The notes under the pieces are model-generated. The model searched no databases. It saw only the letters and a list, made by a program, of their open reading frames with translations, and was not told where the DNA came from. Positions 52,177-61,183 of a stretch of DNA of 64,000 nt are shown piece after piece. Each line of letters begins with the position of its first letter. The stretch's first letter is position 1. Origin of the DNA: JBPRGG01 sp051418075 (GTDB taxonomy: Bacteria > Bacteroidota > Bacteroidia > Cytophagales > Cyclobacteriaceae); assembly GCA_051418075.1 (NCBI GenBank), contig JBPRGG010000005.1:1-64000 (forward strand). The letters run 5' to 3'. Position numbers and translations under genes: made by a program.

Positions 52177-53400
52177 ATGTCCAATTCATTTAAAACGTTT
52201 GTTTGGTTGGTTGTTGGCCTCCTTTCTGTAAAGACTGTAAATGCTCAATTTACCAATCCAAATGACCCAACCAGCTTGCTAGGCCAGGATTCATTACCCC
52301 GGGTAATCACCACTGCCGTACCATTTATGATGATTTCTCCTGATGCCCGGGCCGGGGCCATGGGTGATGTAGGTGCTGCTACCACTCCTGATGCCAATTC
52401 AGTTCACTGGAATCCGGCTAAAATTGCTTTTATGGAAAAGGATTTTGGATTTTCCTTGTCCTATACTCCCTGGCTGGGGAAAATCATTGATGATATGTCT
52501 ATTTCCTACCTTTCTGCCTTCAAGAAAATCACCAGGGAGCAGGCTGTAGCCATTGAACTAAGGTATTTTGATTTGGGAGAAATTGTATTTAATACCGGAC
52601 CGGGAGAAGGCGATATCATTGGGGAATACAACCCCCGGGAATTTGCCATAGGCGGTACCTATTCCAGAATGCTGGTGGAGAATACTTTCGGGATTGGTGT
52701 AAGTGCCCGGTATATTCATTCTAATCTGACCGGTAACGTATTTATTCCCAATATAGATGCCAAGCCGGGACAATCAGTGGCAGCAGATATAGGTGTTTAT
52801 TATAACAAAGACCTTTTACTGTCAGGTACAAATTCAAATATAGCTTTTGGAGCCATTATTTCTAATATTGGAGCCAAGATCACCTATTCCAATGATGATC
52901 AAAGGCAGTTTATTCCCACTAACTTAAGAATTGGAACTGCTTTTACCACCAATCTTGATCCTTACAACTCCCTGACTTTTGCTGTTGATTTTAACAAACT
53001 CATGGTGCCCACCCCTCCTTTGACAGCGGTAGATTCTACCGGGGAAACCTTTATTGTGCGAGGAAAAGATCCTGACAGGGCCTTGCTAAGCGGCATGTTT
53101 GGCTCATTCATTGATGCGCCCGATGGTTTTTCCGAAGAATTGCAGGAAGTAATGATCTCAGGAGGAGCAGAATATTGGTATAATGATGTTTTTGCAGCCA
53201 GAGCCGGTTACTTCTTTGAAAACAGGAATAAGGGTGACCGTAATTTCTTTACCCTGGGATTGGGTTTCCGTTATCAGGTTTTTGGAATTGATTTTGCTTA
53301 CCTGGTACCCACAGCCAAACAACATCCTTTGGCTGAGACTTTAAGGTTTTCTATGGTATTCAATTGGGATGGCGACAGAAATAAAACTATCCGGAATTAA
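52177..53400 (+). CDS. porV: PorV (LptO), type IX secretion outer-membrane protein
   Basis: A 407-residue outer-membrane barrel of the FadL-like type. In the T9SS it carries cargo from SprA to PorU. Signature segments include AVPFMMISPDARAGAMGDVG, the A-TTPDANSVHWNPAK start of the barrel, FLSAFKKITREQ-like strands and YWYNDVFAARAGYFFENRNK, then a C-terminal strand FSMVFNWDGDRNKTIRN. A TATATTTG box (52147-52154) in the 35-nt gap after porU may give it an extra promoter. A terminator follows. Confidence 0.95.
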   Translation: MSNSFKTFVWLVVGLLSVKTVNAQFTNPNDPTSLLGQDSLPRVITTAVPFMMISPDARAGAMGDVGAATTPDANSVHWNPAKIAFMEKDFGFSLSYTPWLGKIIDDMSISYLSAFKKITREQAVAIELRYFDLGEIVFNTGPGEGDIIGEYNPREFAIGGTYSRMLVENTFGIGVSARYIHSNLTGNVFIPNIDAKPGQSVAADIGVYYNKDLLLSGTNSNIAFGAIISNIGAKITYSNDDQRQFIPTNLRIGTAFTTNLDPYNSLTFAVDFNKLMVPTPPLTAVDSTGETFIVRGKDPDRALLSGMFGSFIDAPDGFSEELQEVMISGGAEYWYNDVFAARAGYFFENRNKGDRNFFTLGLGFRYQVFGIDFAYLVPTAKQHPLAETLRFSMVFNWDGDRNKTIRN

Positions 53401-53444
53401 GGTTTAATTTATCCCTTAATCTGGTAAAATATTTATATTATTGT

Positions 53445-53480
53445 AAAGGTTGACTCATAGTTAACCTTTTTTTATTTTTT
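53445..53480 (+). terminator. intrinsic terminator after porV
   Basis: AAAGGTTGACT pairs with AGTTAACCTTT (one G-T pair), followed by a T tract. It lies just upstream of the M16 gene. Confidence 0.8.
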
Positions 53481-53499
53481 AATATTTTAATAATAGTGT

Positions 53500-54771
53500 A
53501 TGCTGGATCGAACCAAAGCGCCTTCTTTTGGAAAAATAAGTAAAATAGAGATTCCTCCTGCAATCAGTCACCAGTTGGACAATGGTACTCCCATCCACAG
53601 TATCAGTGCAGGCAGTCAGGCTGTAGTAAAGCTGGAGTTGATATTCTCCTGTGGCAAATGGTACGAAACTTCGGATGGATTATCCTTCCTGACTACAAAA
53701 ATGCTTTCTGAAGGAACTACTTCCATGAGTTCTTTACAGATCTCCCGCAGTTTTGATCAATATGGTGCTTTTCTGGAATTGAACCCGGGGTTTGATTATG
53801 TCAGTGTCAATGTTTATACGCTAAATAAATACCTGGATCAGTTACTTCCAGTATTGTATGACCTGGTGTTTCAGTCAGTATTCCCACTCAATGAGTTGAA
53901 CATATTGAAAAACAATACCATTCAGGATATCAAAGTCAAGAATGAAAAAAATAATGTGATAGCAGTGAAGAAATTTCGGGAGGCGGTTTTTTCTGACAAA
54001 TATCCCTATGGCAAGGATCTGACAGAGCAAGGCATTAATCAGGCTGGCCCGTCTCAACTCAAAAATTTTTACCGTCAGGTTTTTCATAATAAGATGGAGA
54101 TGGTGGTCAGCGGCCTGGTAGATCAGGATATGATCAAACAGATCAATGCAATTTTTGGTAAGGTGCCCAGGCATGATTATCCTGAGCCAATTCATCAGAC
54201 TAAAGTTGACTTTCAAAGACAAATTGTGGTTGAAAAGCCGAAAAGTTCTCAATCTTCAGTAAGGATCGGAAAACGGTTATTTAATAAAAATCATCCGGAT
54301 TATCTGAAGATGTTGATGGTGAATGAGATTTTGGGGGGGTATTTTGGCTCACGTTTGATGAAAAATATCCGGGAAGAAAAAGGGTATACCTATGGCATTT
54401 TTTCCAGGATAATGAATTTCAAGAGAGCCGGCTATTTTGTAATCGGAACAGATGTAAATAAAGAGTATACCGGCAATACCATTGAGCAGGTAAATTTGGA
54501 AATAAAAAGACTTCAGGATGATTTGGTAGGCCCAAATGAGCTGGAGACTGTAAGAAATCAATTAATTGGGTCGTTTCTGACAGAAATCACCTCTCCTTTT
54601 GCTCTGGCTGATAAATTTAAGGCTGTTTATTTTCATGATCTTGACTACAGCTTTTACCAGGATTTTATAAAAACAGTGAACACAATTTCCGCCCAGGAAA
54701 TCAGGGATATGGCTCAAAAATATCTTGATTTGAACACAATGACTGAAATAGTGGTAGGAGGCATCCTTTAA
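53500..54771 (+). CDS. M16-family peptidase homolog without zinc motif
   Basis: A 423-residue M16 (pitrilysin/insulinase) protein. The N-terminal half aligns with the active-site region, but the HxxEH zinc site is replaced by F64, T67 and K68 (GLSFLTTKMLSEGT), so it should be catalytically inactive. The C-terminal half keeps the substrate-contact motif (SRLMKNIREEKGYTYGIFSR). This is the pattern of the inactive half of M16 heterodimers, such as the non-catalytic mitochondrial processing subunit. No active partner gene lies beside it. It has no signal peptide. It follows porV behind a terminator, so a tie to T9SS is not established. Confidence 0.85.
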   Translation: MLDRTKAPSFGKISKIEIPPAISHQLDNGTPIHSISAGSQAVVKLELIFSCGKWYETSDGLSFLTTKMLSEGTTSMSSLQISRSFDQYGAFLELNPGFDYVSVNVYTLNKYLDQLLPVLYDLVFQSVFPLNELNILKNNTIQDIKVKNEKNNVIAVKKFREAVFSDKYPYGKDLTEQGINQAGPSQLKNFYRQVFHNKMEMVVSGLVDQDMIKQINAIFGKVPRHDYPEPIHQTKVDFQRQIVVEKPKSSQSSVRIGKRLFNKNHPDYLKMLMVNEILGGYFGSRLMKNIREEKGYTYGIFSRIMNFKRAGYFVIGTDVNKEYTGNTIEQVNLEIKRLQDDLVGPNELETVRNQLIGSFLTEITSPFALADKFKAVYFHDLDYSFYQDFIKTVNTISAQEIRDMAQKYLDLNTMTEIVVGGIL

Positions 54772-54948
54772 ATACAACAATTTGCCCTGTGTAAATTTTC
54801 ACCAATTGGTATTATCACTTTTATAAAGCTCTACTTGTGGGTCAAATTTGATCACCTTGGTTGATCATCCTGCGTTTGATGGATATAATCTTGCTTTCAC
54901 AGCCTATCTATGATATTTTCAACTCCACCAAATGGTTGGCTGGCAGGC

Positions 54949-55176
54949 TTAATAAAATCCACAAGCATTTGTGGTAGAATCCAGTTCTAACTGGGGCACA
55001 TAAATGGTAGCCCCAATCAAATCTTCTGAGATAGCGGCATCCCGTACATATCCACTTAGTAGATTTTGTTTTTGAGCTGAAGCAGATGGATTCAGCCAAA
55101 GCAACATCAGGGGAAGTAATAAAATTCTTAGAGTTATCCTCAATATTCTTTCTCTGATAAGTAAAATAGCATTCAT
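54949..55176 (-). pseudogene. 5' stub of a TonB-dependent receptor
   Basis: Codes for MNAILLIRERILRITLRILL with a signal peptide (to about SASAQ), then the start of a CarboxypepD_reg-like domain (NLLSGYVRDAAISEDLIGAT ... DSTTNACGFY) and stops at TAA. The normal continuation (plug and 22-strand barrel) is missing; the following bases show no similar frame. The ATG at 55174-55176 is the better start. It is probably a remnant left by deletion. The family is inferred from the domain order. Confidence 0.5.
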
Positions 55177-55574
55177 CTTAATTTTTTTTATTTTAGTGAA
55201 ATATTGGGTGCGATGTTGTTTACCCGGTTTCATTGATATGGCAGTAGAAAAAGTAGATACCCCTATTATGGTTAAATAATTTTTTATAATATTTTTTCTC
55301 TGTAAATATGCAGTTGATTAGTTTATGGACTTAATTGGCTCATTATCAATAATTTTTATTAAAGTTTGAGGCCAAAGAGCTTGAAAGTATTTCATTAAGT
55401 TCAGATAAAGCAAAAAATAAGGAACAAAAATCATCAATAGAAATTATTACTTTTATTACTGGAAATTTTATAATGATACTGGAACGGGCTTGGCAGTAGA
55501 GGTGAAAGCAAATATAATATTATTTAGTCACCTGTTTCAGCATTGAAAATTTTAATTTTTTTAATACTACATAA
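55177..55574. other. intergenic region upstream of the Ca2+-type ATPase
   Basis: 398 AT-rich nucleotides between the receptor stub (minus) and the ATPase gene (plus). No gene, repeat or well-spaced promoter box was recognised. Confidence 0.4.
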
Positions 55575-58244
55575 ATGGATCTAAATCATATTCATACAGA
55601 GGCAATTGATACTTTGGTAAAAAAGCTGGATACCTCTGTCCAATCCGGGATCTCTGCCGAGGAGGCTAAAGAAAGGATCAACCAACATGGATTGAACCAA
55701 TTAGAAGAAAAGCGGAAAAAAAGCCCCTGGAAAATGCTTTTCGACCAGTTTAAGGAAACCATGGTCATCATATTGATAGTGGCAGCCATTGTTTCGGGAT
55801 TTTTAGGAAAAGAGATTGAAACGATAGCCATTGCAGCCATCGTCATCTTATTTGCCTTGTTAGGATTTGTGCAGGAATACCGGGCTGAAAAGGCCATTGC
55901 TGCCTTGAAAAAGTTGGCGGTACCCCAGGTAAAAGCCATAAGATCCGGTAAAATTCAGGAAATTTCAGCCCGCTTACTGGTACCAGGAGACATTATACTG
56001 CTGGAGACCGGCAACATTGTACCGGCAGACGTACGAATCATCGAAACGGCCAATCTCAAGATCCAGGAAGCCACCCTGACCGGCGAATCAGAGGCAGTGG
56101 ATAAAAAGAGCCAGGCTTTGTCCAAACCTGACGTGCCCTTGGGCGACAGGGTTAATATGGGCTACATGGGTACCACCATTACCATGGGTCGGGGAAAGGC
56201 AGTAGTGGTAAAAACCGGTATGGATACTGAATTGGGTAAAATTGCTACTATGATCCAGGACGTGGAATCTGAAAGAACCCCACTGCAGGATCGTCTGGAT
56301 CAACTGGGAAAATGGCTAGCCCTGGCCGGTGGCATAGCAGCACTCCTGGTCTTATTGGTAGGGGTTTGGCAAGGTGAATCGTTTTCTGATATGTTTTTGG
56401 TGGGCATTAGTATTGCTGTGGCTGTAGTACCCGAAGGTTTACCGGCAGTAGTCACCATCACCCTGGCCCTGGGTTCTCAAAAAATGCTGAAACGCAATGC
56501 CCTGATCAGGAAGTTGCCCGCAGTTGAAACCCTGGGATCAGTCACAGTGATCTGTTCCGATAAAACCGGCACCCTGACTGAAAACAAGATGACGGTCATT
56601 GCCATGGAAACTGCCGGTGAAACCATCAAAGACTTCCCTGGTCAAGATCAGACATATGCTGATCAGGTACTGTTTAGCCTTATGATTGGCACCCTGTGCA
56701 ATGATTCCGGGGTACAAACATCCGATCAGTCAGAAACCAAAGTAATCGGTGAACCTACTGAAGTAGCCCTGGTAGATGCAGCATTGAAGGTGGATCTCAA
56801 TAAAACAGTACTTGATGAAAAATACCCCCGGGTGGGTGAAATACCTTTTGATTCGGAAAGGCGGCGCATGAGTACCATTCATAGTATGCGCCAAAAAGAT
56901 GAATTTCTGCCCTGGAGCGAAGCTCCTGAATTAGCTGTATTGACCAAAGGAGCGGTAGATAGCCTAATGGATATTTCCAGCCATATTTTAACTAAAAACG
57001 GCCTGGAGCCTATGAATGAAGATTGGAAAAATCGGATTACCCGGGCTCATGATCAAATGGCTGGAGAAGGTGTACGGTTACTGGGGCTTGCCTACAGAAC
57101 CCTGGACCAACTTCCTGACCAGCAGGATTTTAGTCAGCTGGAACAAAACCTGGTATTTGCCGGTATGGTAGGATTAATGGATCCTCCCCGGGCTGCAGTA
57201 AAACCAGCCGTGCATAAATGTAAGACCGCCGGCATCAGACCAGTGATGATTACAGGCGATTATCCTCTCACTGCCCTGGCTATTGCCAAAGAATTGGGCA
57301 TTGAAACTCATGGAGGTACCCTCACCAGCCAGGATTTGGATAAACTTTCTGATGAGGAACTGGAAAAAACGGTGAGAGAAGTCAGTGTGTTTGCACGGGT
57401 TGCCCCCCAGGATAAATTGCGGATCGTAAATGTGCTGCAAAAGCAAGGTGAAGTTGTGGCTATGACCGGAGATGGTGTGAATGATTCACCGGCTTTAAAA
57501 AAAGCTAATATTGGTGTAGCCATGGGAATTACCGGTACTGATGTATCCAAGGAAGCCTCTGACATGGTATTATTGGATGATAATTTTGCCACAATTGTTA
57601 CTGCTGTAGAAGAAGGAAGAGCCATTTTTGATAACCTGATCAGGTTTATCAAATTCTCTCTGGGTGGCAATTTGGGTAAAGTGCTGGTAATGCTGCTGGC
57701 CCCTTTAATCGGGATCATTATTGCCCTGAGTCCACTTCAGTTATTATGGCTGAACCTCCTGACCGATGGTTTGCTGGGTTTGGGACTGGGTTTGGAGCCC
57801 TCTGAAGTTGATAATATGGAAAGAAAGCCCAGATCAGCCCGGGATCCTATTTTAAATAAACCTGCCATCACGCATGTTACCTGGACCGGAATTTTAATAG
57901 CCCTCATATCTTTGGGAGTTGGCTTCTTTTATTTTGATCCCGCTGCTGCGGATGATCCGTATTGGCAAACCATGATTTTTGCTACCCTGGGCTTTACCCA
58001 GATCGGGCATGCTTTTGGACTCAGGGCATCCAGCCATTCGGTTTTTTCTTTCACCTCTAATAAGCTGTTTAGTATTATGGCCATTCTGGCATTTATACTG
58101 CATGTTTCCGTGATATATATGCCATTTCTGGATGATTTTTTCAGTCTTGTTCCCTTAAAAATGGCCGACCTGGCCCTTTCATTTGGCCTGGGTATGCTGT
58201 TGTTGATTGGGGTTCAGGTGGAGAGACGGTTCATAAAGCGATGA
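55575..58244 (+). CDS. P-type calcium-transporting ATPase (SERCA/PMCA-like)
   Basis: An 889-residue P2-type cation pump. It has the N-terminal cation ATPase domain, TGESEAVDKK in the actuator domain, the phosphorylated Asp at about 329 (CSDKTGTLTENKM), TKGAVDSLMD and TGDGVNDSPALKKA in the nucleotide and phosphorylation domains, and the hydrophobic tail. Membrane motifs VVPEGLPAVVTI (M4) and WLNLLTDGLLGLGLGLEPSE (M6) carry residues for Ca2+ sites, which is why I favour calcium. Related bacterial pumps may also move Mn2+. Calcium export is the likely role. It stands alone. Confidence 0.9.
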   Translation: MDLNHIHTEAIDTLVKKLDTSVQSGISAEEAKERINQHGLNQLEEKRKKSPWKMLFDQFKETMVIILIVAAIVSGFLGKEIETIAIAAIVILFALLGFVQEYRAEKAIAALKKLAVPQVKAIRSGKIQEISARLLVPGDIILLETGNIVPADVRIIETANLKIQEATLTGESEAVDKKSQALSKPDVPLGDRVNMGYMGTTITMGRGKAVVVKTGMDTELGKIATMIQDVESERTPLQDRLDQLGKWLALAGGIAALLVLLVGVWQGESFSDMFLVGISIAVAVVPEGLPAVVTITLALGSQKMLKRNALIRKLPAVETLGSVTVICSDKTGTLTENKMTVIAMETAGETIKDFPGQDQTYADQVLFSLMIGTLCNDSGVQTSDQSETKVIGEPTEVALVDAALKVDLNKTVLDEKYPRVGEIPFDSERRRMSTIHSMRQKDEFLPWSEAPELAVLTKGAVDSLMDISSHILTKNGLEPMNEDWKNRITRAHDQMAGEGVRLLGLAYRTLDQLPDQQDFSQLEQNLVFAGMVGLMDPPRAAVKPAVHKCKTAGIRPVMITGDYPLTALAIAKELGIETHGGTLTSQDLDKLSDEELEKTVREVSVFARVAPQDKLRIVNVLQKQGEVVAMTGDGVNDSPALKKANIGVAMGITGTDVSKEASDMVLLDDNFATIVTAVEEGRAIFDNLIRFIKFSLGGNLGKVLVMLLAPLIGIIIALSPLQLLWLNLLTDGLLGLGLGLEPSEVDNMERKPRSARDPILNKPAITHVTWTGILIALISLGVGFFYFDPAAADDPYWQTMIFATLGFTQIGHAFGLRASSHSVFSFTSNKLFSIMAILAFILHVSVIYMPFLDDFFSLVPLKMADLALSFGLGMLLLIGVQVERRFIKR

Positions 58245-58433
58245 CCTTACAATACCTGCTGGTATCTGGGGAAATGTCTAATCTGAATTTTTGATGAAAA
58301 TTGATCATCTGATTCAGTTTACCGCCAATACAAGAGGATAAAAGAAAGTCAATGATCAGAAATCAGGCAAAATAACTGAACCGGGTTTTATTTTTTGCTT
58401 ATTTTTATTCTCAGATCACCTAAGTTAATTAAA

Positions 58434-59426
58434 ATGGAAAAGAAAAGTTTACTTAGCTTCTGTTGCCTGATTTCTTTTTTACTGATAGCTTTCCTGGTAA
58501 ATGGACAAGCCAGCAGATATTTTGGTGAAAAGGAAATAGTGCCAGAAATACCACCTAAAGAAGAAAAGATCAGGGTAATCTTCGTCTCAGATGCCACCAA
58601 TGAAATTGATGATGTCTGGGCCTTATCCCTGGCTTTGCTTTACCCGGAGCGATTCGATATTGAAGGATTTGTAGGCAGTAACTATGACCATACCCATAGT
58701 GGAATAGGTCCTGAAAGTATTGCCAGCTCGGTGGCAGAGATCAGGCGCCTGCAGGAACTGGCCGGGATGAAAGATAAGTATCCGGTTTATCCGGGGGCAC
58801 ATCCCATGCAATATGAATTTGCTCCGGGTCAGTCAGAAGGGGTGGATTTTATCATTGAAAGAGCCATGGCCGGATCTCCTGAAAATCCACTATGGATTGT
58901 AGGATTAGGCTCGCCCACAGATCTGGCTTCAGCTTATTTAAAACAACCAGCCATTAAAGACCGTGTGGTAATGTTCTGGCATGCCCGTACTGAAAATACC
59001 TGGCCCTACCGGGCCCATAATTACAACATTAAAGGAGATATGCATGCTTCCCGCATGATGTTTCATGCCCCGTTTCCCCTGATTTTATTCGATACAGGTA
59101 CCCATCTTACTGCCGGCACCCTGGAAGAATCTGAAAAATTCATCAAACCTTATGGGGCACTGGGAGACTATTTGTATAATTACCGTCTGAGGTCAGATTA
59201 TTACAAAAATCCCCAAAAAGGATATTTTGACCTGGGCGATATTGCAGCCTTGATAGATCCGGACATTGCTCAATGGGAAGAAGTAGAATGTCCTACTGTA
59301 ACCCAATACATGGATTACAACTTTTACAAAACCAATGGCAGGGTCCTTAGGTGTTATGATATGGATCGTGATAAGACCTTTCGATTGCTTTACAGCAGGT
59401 TGAAAGAAAAATTTGGGCAGCCCTAA
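58434..59426 (+). CDS. nucleoside-hydrolase-like secreted protein
   Basis: A 330-residue exported protein (signal SLLSFCCLISFLLIAFLVNG) related to the inosine/uridine-preferring nucleoside hydrolases. The family's DxDxxxDD calcium site appears as DATNEIDDVWAL, so the second Asp is replaced and Asn is present. A later segment VYPGAHPMQ and a DLGDIAALIDPDI stretch match the usual second and third Asp regions. Hydrolase activity on a ribosyl compound is possible but not certain. The start at 58434 (MEKKSLLS) gives a proper signal peptide. It is preceded by the ATPase gene with a 189-nt gap. Confidence 0.75.
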   Translation: MEKKSLLSFCCLISFLLIAFLVNGQASRYFGEKEIVPEIPPKEEKIRVIFVSDATNEIDDVWALSLALLYPERFDIEGFVGSNYDHTHSGIGPESIASSVAEIRRLQELAGMKDKYPVYPGAHPMQYEFAPGQSEGVDFIIERAMAGSPENPLWIVGLGSPTDLASAYLKQPAIKDRVVMFWHARTENTWPYRAHNYNIKGDMHASRMMFHAPFPLILFDTGTHLTAGTLEESEKFIKPYGALGDYLYNYRLRSDYYKNPQKGYFDLGDIAALIDPDIAQWEEVECPTVTQYMDYNFYKTNGRVLRCYDMDRDKTFRLLYSRLKEKFGQP

Positions 59427-59509
59427 AATATAAACCTGGATTCTTTTTTCATTTTCATCAGCAGGTTTTACCTGTTGGTCCCATTAATACACGCCCTGGT
59501 CAGGTTTTA

Positions 59510-59541
59510 ATTGATGTCCCTGAAAGCAAGGTTTAACTTTG
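59510..59541 (+). promoter_or_regulatory. Bacteroidota-type promoter of the barrel gene
   Basis: ATTG (59510-59513, near the TTG -33 consensus), 20 nt, then TAACTTTG (59534-59541) as the -7 box. It lies 33 nt before the ATG at 59575. Confidence 0.5.
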
Positions 59542-59574
59542 TGTCATTAAATGGAATTAAAAACATAAAACTTT

Positions 59575-60165
59575 ATGATCACGACACAAAAAATTACAGG
59601 AACATTGTTATTATTTTTTATCAGTTTGATCAGTCTGGCTCAAACCGGAGAAGGCAGGTTTGCCTTTGAATTAAACGGAGGCATTTCGCAGACCATTCAA
59701 AAATTGGGAGGAGCAGAAACGCCTACAGGTGGCGGGTTTGAAGCTGTTTTCCACTACCAGGTTTTAAGCCATTGGGGCATTTATGCCGGCTGGGGTTGGA
59801 ATAAATTTGCCACAGGATCTTCAGATTTTGGCAAGAATATTGATTTTGAAGAAACCGGTTACGTGTGGGGAGTGCAGTTTAAAAATAACTTCAGCAACTC
59901 TTCCACTGCTTATTTTTTTCGGGCTGGAGGATCATATAATCATCTGGAACTGGAAAATGAAGATGGGACCATCATTCAGGATACCGGCCACGGATTAGGT
60001 TGGCAGTTAGCAGGTGGGCTGGATCTGCCTTTGGGGTCCAAATGGAGCCTGATTCCGGGCATTAAGTTCAATGCGCTTTCACGGGAATTGACCACCAATG
60101 AATCAACCTCAGACCTGAACCTGAAATATCTTTCCCTGCGCCTGGGCATTCTTAAGAAATTCTAG
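59575..60165 (+). CDS. outer-membrane beta-barrel protein
   Basis: A 196-residue exported protein (signal LLLFFISLISLAQ). It is rich in alternating aromatic and polar residues: FAFELNGGISQTIQ, HYQVLSHWGIYAGWGWN, YFFRAGGSYNHLELEN, GLGWQLAGGLDLPLG, with a final strand LNLKYLSLRLGILKKF. This is the pattern of small eight-stranded barrels of the OmpA/OmpX type common in Bacteroidota. Function unknown. A good promoter lies directly upstream and a bidirectional terminator follows. Confidence 0.8.
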   Translation: MITTQKITGTLLLFFISLISLAQTGEGRFAFELNGGISQTIQKLGGAETPTGGGFEAVFHYQVLSHWGIYAGWGWNKFATGSSDFGKNIDFEETGYVWGVQFKNNFSNSSTAYFFRAGGSYNHLELENEDGTIIQDTGHGLGWQLAGGLDLPLGSKWSLIPGIKFNALSRELTTNESTSDLNLKYLSLRLGILKKF

Positions 60166-60215
60166 TAGTAAGATGTCGCTTATTTTTTTAAGGCAATTAT
60201 TATAAAGAGGTATTG

Positions 60216-60250
60216 AAAAAGGCAGTTCCAAAGAAGGGCTGCCTTTTCAT
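60216..60250. terminator. bidirectional intrinsic terminator
   Basis: AAAAGGCAG pairs with CTGCCTTTT around a 13-nt loop, with T tracts on both strands. It serves the plus barrel gene and the minus globin gene that converge here. Confidence 0.75.
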
Positions 60251-60252
60251 CT

Positions 60253-60645
60253 TTAAGTCAACCCAAGTATGTCACTTCTGGTGCTTTCAGCTATTGTAAG
60301 CACATTGTCAATCAGTTCAGGATCAATGCCTAACTCATTCATGGTAGCTGATAAATGTTCCATCACAGCATCAAAATGGGTCTGATTTAATCCGCTGTTT
60401 ACCAGGTGGGCATGGGCCAATCTCATGGAAGCACCTGTATAGGTCAGAGGAGCACCAAATGCATAAGCCAGAAAGCTCTGTAGTTTCATGGATTGGCGGT
60501 CCATATCTATCCAACGAAAATAATGGTTGACCCGGGGGTCAGATTGTACTCTGGCATAGAATATATCCACTGCCGCTGTAACAGCTGGCATTCCTCCGAT
60601 TTTTTCAAATAAAGGAAATTCCGGTTGATGATTTGTTTTGTTCAT
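60253..60645 (-). CDS. group 1 truncated hemoglobin
   Basis: A 130-residue haem protein of the TrHbN group. PLFEKIGGMPAVTAAVDIFY contains the N-terminal helix and the B10 Tyr, DPRVNHYFRWIDMDRQ the next part, and RLAHAHLVNSGLNQTHFDAV the proximal His segment. The C-terminal helix is IDPELIDNVLTIAE. Such globins bind O2 or NO and may detoxify nitric oxide. The ATG at 60645 (MNKTNHQPEF) is preferred: an earlier start adds a stretch without coding character. It is convergent with the barrel gene. Confidence 0.93.
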   Translation of the reverse strand: MNKTNHQPEFPLFEKIGGMPAVTAAVDIFYARVQSDPRVNHYFRWIDMDRQSMKLQSFLAYAFGAPLTYTGASMRLAHAHLVNSGLNQTHFDAVMEHLSATMNELGIDPELIDNVLTIAESTRSDILGLT

Positions 60646-60771
60646 TGTTGTTTGTGTTTTTTGTATTTTACCGGAAAGGATTTCAAAAACCAGCAATAAT
60701 TTAAAAAATGGGTAGACTCTTATCATCCGATAAAATATTTACATGAAAAGAGAATGGCAGGAAGCTGATGA

Positions 60772-61011
60772 TCATATCAACAGCTTTCTAATTCTTAAAT
60801 AATTATCAATGGCAGCATTCATTTCAAGGTTACGGGTAGGTGTGGCTGTACCAATACCAATTTTCACTGAGGGTAAAGTATATAAATTGCCATTTAGTTT
60901 AAGCCAATCCTGAGCCTGGAGTGGCTGTAGCGCTGTTACCATTGTCATGCTGACAATTCCCAGCATACCAACAGTTTGTTTTCTGATTTTGATAAAAGAT
61001 TTAATTTTCAT
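60772..61011 (-). pseudogene. 5' stub of a surface-protein gene with a GIGT-type motif
   Basis: From the ATG at 61009-61011: MKIKSFIKIRKQTVGMLGIV, a signal peptide (to about LQAQ), then DWLKLNGNLYTLPSVKIGIG followed by TATPTRNLEMNAAIDNYLRI and a stop. The NGN...GIGT..P segment begins many large Bacteroidota surface or tail-fibre-like proteins, which then run for hundreds of residues; here the rest is missing. It is followed closely by the globin gene. It is probably a deletion remnant. Confidence 0.45.
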
Positions 61012-61183
61012 GATTACATTTTTTTCTGTTAAAAGATGGACCAAAATTAGGTGATGGGTCCCGGGCAGGCTAACAGTGGTATCCCTCCGGGTAGCAATGT
61101 TTTCTCATGAAAAAAGAAGCAGGCAGGTTGATTATAATAAACCAGCACAAATGTAACAAAAGGTAGCAGGATACTCCTTTTCT

